DNA of 64,000 bases from Zea mays (Eukaryota > Streptophyta > Magnoliopsida > Poales > Poaceae): contig NC_050102.1 in NCBI RefSeq assembly GCF_902167145.1, forward strand, positions 4,154,001 through 4,218,000, in the 5' to 3' direction. Below the pieces are notes generated by a model that was not told the DNA's origin, made no database searches, and was given only the letters and a program-made list of their open reading frames with translations. A program made the position numbers and the translations under genes. The number at the start of each line of letters is the position of its first letter. Position 1 is the first letter of the stretch. Positions 58,750 to 64,000 of the stretch are shown here, piece after piece.

Positions 58750-59999
58750 TGAGAGCACCTAGAGGGGGGGGGGGGGGTGAATAGGTGATCCTGTGAAACT
58801 TAAAAACTTAAGCCACAAAAACTTGTTAAGTGTTAGCACAATAATCGCCAAGTGGCTAGAGAGGAGTCTCAACAAAACACAATACCACAAGAGATCAAAC
58901 ACAGAGATGACACAGTGGTTTATCCCGTGGTTCGGCCAAGACCAACGCTTGCCTACTCCACATTGTGGCGTCCCAACGGACGAGGGTTGCAATCAACCCC
59001 TCTCAAGTGGTCCAAAGACCAACTTGAATACCACGGTGTTTTGCTTTGCCTTTCAATATCCCGTTTGCGAGGAATCTCCACAACTTGGAGTCTCTCGCCC
59101 TTACACTTGAAGTTCACAAAGAAGCACGGAGTAAGGGAGGGAAGCAACACACACAAATCCACAGCAAAATGCGCACACACACGGCCAAGAATCGAGCTCA
59201 AAAGACTATCTCAAAGTTCTCACTAGAACGGAGCTCGAATCACTGAGAATGACAAACGAATGCGCAAAGACTGAGTGTGGATGATTAAGAATGCTCTAAG
59301 GTTGCTTGGTATTCTCCTCCATGCGCCTAGGGGTCCCTTTTATAGCCCAAGGCAGCTAGGAGCCGTTGAGCACAAATCTGGAAGGCCAATCTTGTCTTCT
59401 GTCGTCGGGTGCACCGGACAGTCCGGTGCACACCGGACACTGTCCGGTGCCCGATTTCCTTCCTAAAATGGCGCATCCGACGGTTGCAGATCTGGGAGCC
59501 GTTGGCGCACCGGACATGTCCGGTGCACACCGGACAGTCTGGTGCCCCCTTCCGACCGTTGGCCCGGCCACATGTCGCGCGCAGATTCCGCGGCCGACCG
59601 TTGGCTCACCGGACAGTCCGGTGCACACCGGACAGTCCGGTGAATTTTAGCCGTACGCCGTCAGCGAATTCCCGAGAGCGGCCACTTCACTTCGAGTCAG
59701 CCTGGCGCACTGGACACTGTCCGGTGCACCACCGGACAGTCCGGTGTGCCAGACTGAGCTGAGTCTTGCCAGTACACAGCCAAGCCTTTTTCACCTCTTT
59801 TCTTTTCTTCTTCTTTCTGTTTCTAACACTTAGACAAGTATATTAGTACACAAAACCAATGTACTAAGGCTTAGAAACATACCTTTACTCTTGATTTGCA
59901 CTTTGTCCATCCATGAGCATAAAATCACATTTAAGCTCTTGTGTTGGCACTCAATCACCAAAATACTTAGAAATGGCCCAAGGGAACATTTCCCTTTCA
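58750..59999 (-). repeat. Element C 5' LTR (1250 bp)
   Basis: Partner of 41610-42884. It has about 14 Gs near 58764 where the other LTR has about 7, and it lacks about 32 bp of GACCGTTGG-type tandem sequence. The TATA box (CTATAAAA on minus) is near 59337-59344. Confidence 0.94.
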
Positions 60000-60004
60000 A
60001 TAGG
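60000..60004. repeat. Target-site duplication ATAGG, right copy (element C)
   Basis: Matches 41605-41609. The duplicated bases fall within the cyclin codons Asn-Arg. Confidence 0.93.
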
Positions 60005-60416
60005 CTAGAGTGGGACTTAACTGTTCCTATAGTATACATGTTCTTTGTTCATTTTATGAAGGTAGCAACCTTGGACAACAAAGTTGAGAAAGAGGTAAAT
60101 AAATTTCATCTTTTATGGGTGTCATAAATCAATCATAATTCATCAGGCTTTTGCGAGCTTACATTTTCTCTGGTCTTATGGAATGCAGATGGAGGACATG
60201 GCCTTCTTCTTTGCTGAATTAGCGCTGATGCAATACAGATACGGCTTGGTGACGCGTCTACCTTCTCTGGTTGCTACTTCTGTTGTCTACGCAGTCAGGC
60301 TCACTCTCGCGAGAGCTCCCCTCTGGACCGACGCCCTCAAGCACCATACTGTTGTGTACTAGGTGCTCAGAGGAGCCACCCGTGAAGCGCAGCGACAGTC
60401 GGTCATCATAAGTTGA
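60005..60416 (+). pseudogene. B-type cyclin pseudogene, 3' piece
   Basis: Continues the exon cut at 41609: LEWDLTVPIVYMFFVHFMK, then VATLDNKVEKE to a GT donor at 60095. After an intron (acceptor TGCAG at 60188) comes the last exon, with MEDMAFFFAELALMQY, VTRLPSLVATSVVYAVRLTL and APLWTDALKHHT, the C-terminal cyclin fold of B-type cyclins. After LKHHT it has lost a block, then VVY and TAG. The GCRGATREA-like tail decays to a stop at about 60416. Joined to the 5' piece it spans at least three exons. Not functional. Confidence 0.9.
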
Positions 60417-60744
60417 TGTACATTTTTCTGCTTTTACTTCGACTATATGTCAATGTGCCACCAAAAATATCGTGTTTCATCAACTTATAATGGGTCCGCT
60501 CAATTGTTTCTTGAATATACTTTTTTGTAGAACTAAATTGAATTTTACAAGGTGGAATATTGATTAGAAAAATGTGGGATGCTGACCGGGAAAGCGCTAC
60601 TGCCTTGTATGAACTAGCTGGTTGATGATTTTGTTTTCCATCCTTTTTGTTTTCTTGACATCCGTTTGTTCATTGGAGAGCACATAGGTGAAATGATGAT
60701 TGATGTTTTTGTATATTAATATATTTTATCATAACATATTGCCG

Positions 60745-60760
60745 CCGTAACAACGTACGG
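60745..60760 (+). other. Helitron 3' terminal hairpin
   Basis: CCGTA, loop ACAACG, TACGG; then eight bases and CTAG at 60769-60772 with host T next. Confidence 0.8.
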
Positions 60761-60772
60761 ACATACAACTAG

Positions 60773-61180
60773 TAAAACGAATAAGTAATAAAAAAACACG
60801 TTGGGTTTCCAGCTCTCATCTAGGCCAAAAGAGAAAGGCACAGCTAGCTCCTGAGCTCCATGTGTGCACGGTTTCGGTATAGAGACCACGTCAAAATTAA
60901 TCAGCGTAGACACAGCTATACACACTTGGCACACATGTGACATGTCATCCTCTCTGGAATGATATACATATACATGTAATATTGCCTAAAAAAATAATAA
61001 TATACATGATGCAAGAATACGTCAAAATTACACATATGGACGACGTACGTACGGTACAGCTATGTGTGTAAAAGGGATCTCTTCTCGCGTGGCCGGGGGC
61101 GTTCCTTGGGTTTTCCGCAGTTGTCGTGTGTGATCGGGCTACCCGCTGCTCCAATTCCTCCTCAAAAATGCAGTAACCTT

Positions 61181-61211
<31 letters not shown>

Positions 61212-62658
61212 TCTTTTGCTCCATTCTATTTCACAGACCTGGAAAACGACAGGTTTCGTTCGCTAGTAGTCGGCCGCACGTAACCCTGTTTGCTGTGGAT
61301 ATGTTTCTAGCCTACAGCTAATGATAGCAAAAACTAATTTATTAATGAGTCGGAACACAACACCTGGATATGTTTAACTTAACTACCTGAACATATATCT
61401 AAATTAAACTCCGTGTGTTGCAAGATGCTACATGCATGCAGCAGGTATATGAATTACCACGGGAACTGAAGACCCAAGGTAAATAAGAATATGGCATGGA
61501 ATGGACCCTAATTAAACCACTTGTCTTCCGAGCTTATTCATCTGTCCGCTGATTGGTTCCTTGCATCCGTGCAGCCACGCTCGCGCGAAGCTGCCCTGAC
61601 CGGATACGGTTGTTTCGACCGTACGAGCTGATGCAGATAATTGGTATCTAAATGACTTGTTTTGCATTCACTCATGCAGCACACGTCTTTCAGGCAACCA
61701 AACATATACTTAAACAAAGTCAACGCACCTGGTGCTTTGGGACGAAGCAATGCGTACAACCAATCATATGGTTGGAGTGTATCTTATTCCACGTGATAAG
61801 TTAAATATAACCCCTTTTTATAAATTTTTTACCTTATTCAATAGATCTCAAATACATCATTTCGATTGGTGCAACCGTTTTAACTGGTAAAAAACCTATG
61901 ATTCGTAGTTAGATTCTATATTTTGTAGACAGAAGAAGTGCCGGTTAATTAGTATGAACAGATGAAGAGTTCATACAAGGAGCAAGGATACAAAAACACA
62001 TGACTCCATGAGCTGCTGCTGCCTGCTGAACATTCCTCGGTGGCGACCCCACCGCGAACCGGTAAAAACTCTGGGACCCACGTCGTTAGAAGTTAGAACC
62101 AACCCGTCACCAGCTGCACGTGAGCCCCACATGGCAGACAGGCGTTCCCTCCGGACCAGCAGCGCCCGTGCCGTGTCTTCCGGTCCCACCACCAGACCCC
62201 CGAGCCGAGCCGAGCCGCCGCCTCCGTCGTCAGGTCGAGTCGACTCGCCGTCGCCGGCCGCCTCCCCACCAGTCACCAATATGCACGCACAGGCACAGGC
62301 ACGGGCGCATTGACGCGCGGCCGCGGCGATGCCCGTGAGGCTCTGGCTGGCCCACGCAAAAGCGCCCGCGACGGCTGGGGCGAGGGCCCCACCGATCCCG
62401 CCTCTCCCTCTCCTAGTTTATTTTACTCGCCAACGCACACGGACCGATGCGCTACCTCGAGCAAGCTTGCGTTGCCGCCCTCCCTCCCCGTCGTGCTCAC
62501 GTGGGTTGGTCAACCCCCTCCCCGCGCCGCGAGCACCTTCACCTCCCTCCCGCCTACATCCACATGGCAGCGCCGTGGCCGTCGCGCGCGGCCTGCTAAC
62601 AGCAGGCAAACAGCAACACCTCGCGGTCCCTCGGCTGCTGCGCACCGCGCCGCTCGCC
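60773..62658 (+). promoter_or_regulatory. Intergenic region and presumed promoter/5' UTR of the second receptor kinase
   Basis: AT-rich to about 62000, then strongly GC- and CT-rich toward the ATG. Contains a (TTTA)n microsatellite. No clear domain-bearing frame or transposon ends. The long antisense frame at 62418-63329 is a GC-skew shadow. Confidence 0.45.
61180..61212. repeat. (TTTA)n microsatellite, about 8 units
   Basis: Uninterrupted TTTA repeats, about 33 bp. Confidence 0.95.
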
Positions 62659-64000
62659 ATGGCGCCACCGCTGCCGCTGCCGCTGCTGCGGTGGCTGCTC
62701 CTGGCGGCAGCGGTCGCCGCGACCGTGGCGCAGCCGCAGCCGCAGCCGCTGGCGTCGCGGACGGACCTGGCGGCGCTGTACAGCCTGCGCGCCTCGCTGG
62801 GGCTGCGCGCGCGGGACTGGCCGCTCAGGGCCGACCCGTGCGCGCGCTGGGCGGGCGTGGACTGCGCGGCGGGCCGCGTCGTGGGCGTCACCGTCGCGGG
62901 GCTCCGCCGCACGCGCCTGGGCGCCGCCCGGCCCCCGCTTCTCGCGCTCGACGGCCTGCGCCGCCTCACCGCGCTCGCCCGCTTCAACGCCTCCGGCTTC
63001 CCGCTCCCGGGGGAGATCCCGCCGTGGCTCGCCGCCGGCCTGCCGCCGCCGCTCGCCGTGCTCGACCTCACCTCCGCCGCCGTCAACGGCACGCTGCCGC
63101 CCGACCTCGGCGCCTCCGGGAACCTCACGGCCCTGCTCCTGTCCGGGAACACGCTCACGGGCCCTGTCCCGCCCGCGCTGCTCTCCGCCGCGGGCCTCCG
63201 CGTCCTCGACCTCTCCCGCAACAATCTCTCCGGACCGCTGCCCAACGTCTCCGTCTCCCTCGGCGCCGCCGGCGCCTCCGTGTTTAACGTCTCCGGGAAT
63301 TCTCTGTATGGCGTCGCCGCCGACGCCATTGGGGCGCTCAGGAGACGGTTTCAGGTCGTCGACGTGTCCAGCAACTACCTGGACGGAGCGTGGAACGGGT
63401 CCGACACAACAGTGCTTGCCACGACGAATTGCTTCTACGGTGTACCGGCCCAGCGTAGCCGTGCGGACTGTGAGGAGTTTTACAGGAAGCAAGGCGTCAA
63501 GCTTGTTGATCCTCCAGCGCCCTCGCCTGTGCCTTCGTCAGAGCCACCGCCTTCACCCTCACCAGAGAAGAAGAAGAAGAAGAAGCACGGGATCTCCAAA
63601 AAACTACTCATTGGAGTCCTTGTAGCCGCCGGAACACTGGTTGCTGTGTTTTTTATCGCACTGCTGTTCTGTTTAGTGAAGAGGAGAAGCAGAGGAAGGA
63701 GGGGAGGGAGAGGGAGGGGAGTGGCGCCAAACGAGGAAGGCACGCGCTCTGTCTCCGTGCGGAGGAGGGACAGCAGCGTCAATCCGGTGGTGTTATCGCC
63801 ATCGGCGGTGTCTCCAAGTGCCAACGATGGACCTAAGGATGCGTCTGCCGTTATCGGTGAGATCACCTACGAGCAGCTGGTCCTTGCCACCGGCGGTTTT
63901 GGCGACGACCAGCTCATCAAACACGGGCATTCGGGGGACATGTACCATGGTGTGTTGGAGAATGGCTCCCATGTCATTGTTAAGAAGGTTGGCGCAAAGG
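62659..64000 (+). CDS. LRR receptor-like kinase, At2g16250-like, 5' part (cut by window end)
   Basis: ATG 62659 in a strong context (CGCCATGGCG); 447 codons stay open to the window edge. Signal peptide 1 to about 24. LRR N-terminal cap at about 35-75 with the Cys pair CARWAGVDC. Four to six LRRs at about 100-245. A second Cys pair lies at 258/271. A Pro/Ser stretch is at 285-302 and a Lys run at 304-309. A transmembrane helix is at about 316-340, followed by a basic stop-transfer segment. The kinase domain starts about 400 (EITYEQLVLATGGF). The Gly-loop region reads KHGHSGDMYHG, lacking the usual GxGxxG, and the Lys of VIVKK is present. This loop form resembles Arabidopsis At2g16250, from memory. 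Membrane receptor; ligand unknown. The catalytic loop is beyond the window, so kinase activity cannot be judged. Confidence 0.9.
   Translation, partial: MAPPLPLPLLRWLLLAAAVAATVAQPQPQPLASRTDLAALYSLRASLGLRARDWPLRADPCARWAGVDCAAGRVVGVTVAGLRRTRLGAARPPLLALDGLRRLTALARFNASGFPLPGEIPPWLAAGLPPPLAVLDLTSAAVNGTLPPDLGASGNLTALLLSGNTLTGPVPPALLSAAGLRVLDLSRNNLSGPLPNVSVSLGAAGASVFNVSGNSLYGVAADAIGALRRRFQVVDVSSNYLDGAWNGSDTTVLATTNCFYGVPAQRSRADCEEFYRKQGVKLVDPPAPSPVPSSEPPPSPSPEKKKKKKHGISKKLLIGVLVAAGTLVAVFFIALLFCLVKRRSRGRRGGRGRGVAPNEEGTRSVSVRRRDSSVNPVVLSPSAVSPSANDGPKDASAVIGEITYEQLVLATGGFGDDQLIKHGHSGDMYHGVLENGSHVIVKKVGAK

Larger units (their letters stand above)
41610..59999 (-). mobile_element. Element C: Ji-like Sirevirus, complete but split by element D
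   Basis: LTRs at 41610-42884 (3') and 58750-59999 (5') with TGAGAG.../...CTTTCA plus-strand ends, and a perfect duplication ATAGG. gag is open. pol is open on both sides of the D insertion and in the same frame across it. Without D it is about 9.0 kb. The LTR pair differs by about a dozen point changes, mostly C/T, plus repeat-length changes, so it is a little older than D. It inserted into a cyclin exon carried by the Helitron. Confidence 0.95.
37964..60772 (+). mobile_element. Non-autonomous Helitron carrying gene fragments, later split by elements C and D
   Basis: The 5' end TCTCTACTAACTAT (37964-37977) follows a host A. The 3' end is CTAG (60769-60772) followed by a host T. A CCGTA/TACGG hairpin (60745-60760) sits 8 bases before CTAG. 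Both ends fit the maize Hel1-type terminal consensus as I remember it, the 3' end with one mismatch. There are no terminal inverted repeats or target duplication, as expected. Without the inserted retroelements it is about 4.4 kb. It holds pieces with exon-intron structure, including a B-type cyclin fragment, an unidentified exon-like stretch and a 360-bp internal duplication. No Rep/helicase coding was seen, so transposition would need an autonomous partner. Confidence 0.8.

Noticed and set aside
62418..63329. Long antisense open frame (303 codons) over the second receptor kinase, and a 325-codon frame at 62310-63287
   Set aside because: Both are GC-skew shadows of the real frame beginning at 62659, which has a signal peptide, LRRs, a transmembrane helix and a kinase start. 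The shadows are Arg/Ala/Gly/Pro-rich with no domain.
1..64000. tRNA, rRNA or organelle-derived genes
   Set aside because: No cloverleaf, rRNA core or plastid/mitochondrial gene sequence recognised by eye.

Overview
This window looks like nuclear DNA of a large-genome grass, most likely maize (Zea). The evidence is nested Sirevirus-type Copia elements of the Opie/Ji kind with CACCGGACAGTCCGGTG palindromes in their LTRs, a Tekay/Del-type Gypsy element, Tourist-like MITEs, a Helitron with maize Hel1-type ends, and GC-rich grass genes. There are no prokaryotic features. About two thirds of the window is transposon. Two receptor-kinase genes stand out: a complete CLV1/BAM-type LRR kinase (29815-33186, minus, two exons) and the 5' part of an At2g16250-like LRR kinase that runs off the right edge (62659-64000, plus).

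Layout, left to right. (1) 1-15.6 kb is a three-level nest. Element A (Opie-like Copia, plus, 1-8767, 5' LTR cut by the window edge) sits in the integrase region of element B (Ji-like Copia, minus, 8768-13450 visible). B in turn sits in a decayed Copia of another lineage (H, 13451-15.57 kb). A and B are both broken. B's LTR carries a 128-bp MITE. (2) 15.6-18.5 kb is low-copy intergenic DNA with microsatellites. (3) 18520-28013 is a Gypsy/chromovirus-like element G (minus) with a 5-bp target-site duplication (TSD) CTACC, one open gag-pol frame and a 2.1-kb deletion in its 5' LTR. (4) 28.0-38.0 kb is a genic island with the BAM-like kinase and MITEs. (5) 37964-60772 is a Helitron by its termini. 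It carries gene fragments, including a B-type cyclin pseudogene. One cyclin exon is split by element C (Ji-like, 41610-59999, TSD ATAGG), and C is itself split by element D (Opie-like, 45768-55169, TSD CTCCC). D has open gag and pol frames and near-identical LTRs, so it is the youngest and possibly autonomous. (6) 60.8-64.0 kb is intergenic DNA leading to the second receptor kinase.

The coding-competent transposons (D, probably G) carry their own Gag, protease, integrase, RT and RNase H. Broken copies could only move in trans. The two host receptor kinases are in different subfamilies and nothing suggests they act together.

Main points for a second look: the Helitron and its split cyclin fragment; whole-unit copy-number differences of the palindromic LTR motif between the two LTRs of single insertions; and an exact 34-nt GT...AG interval joining the gag and pol frames in both Copia families. 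All alignments were made by eye.
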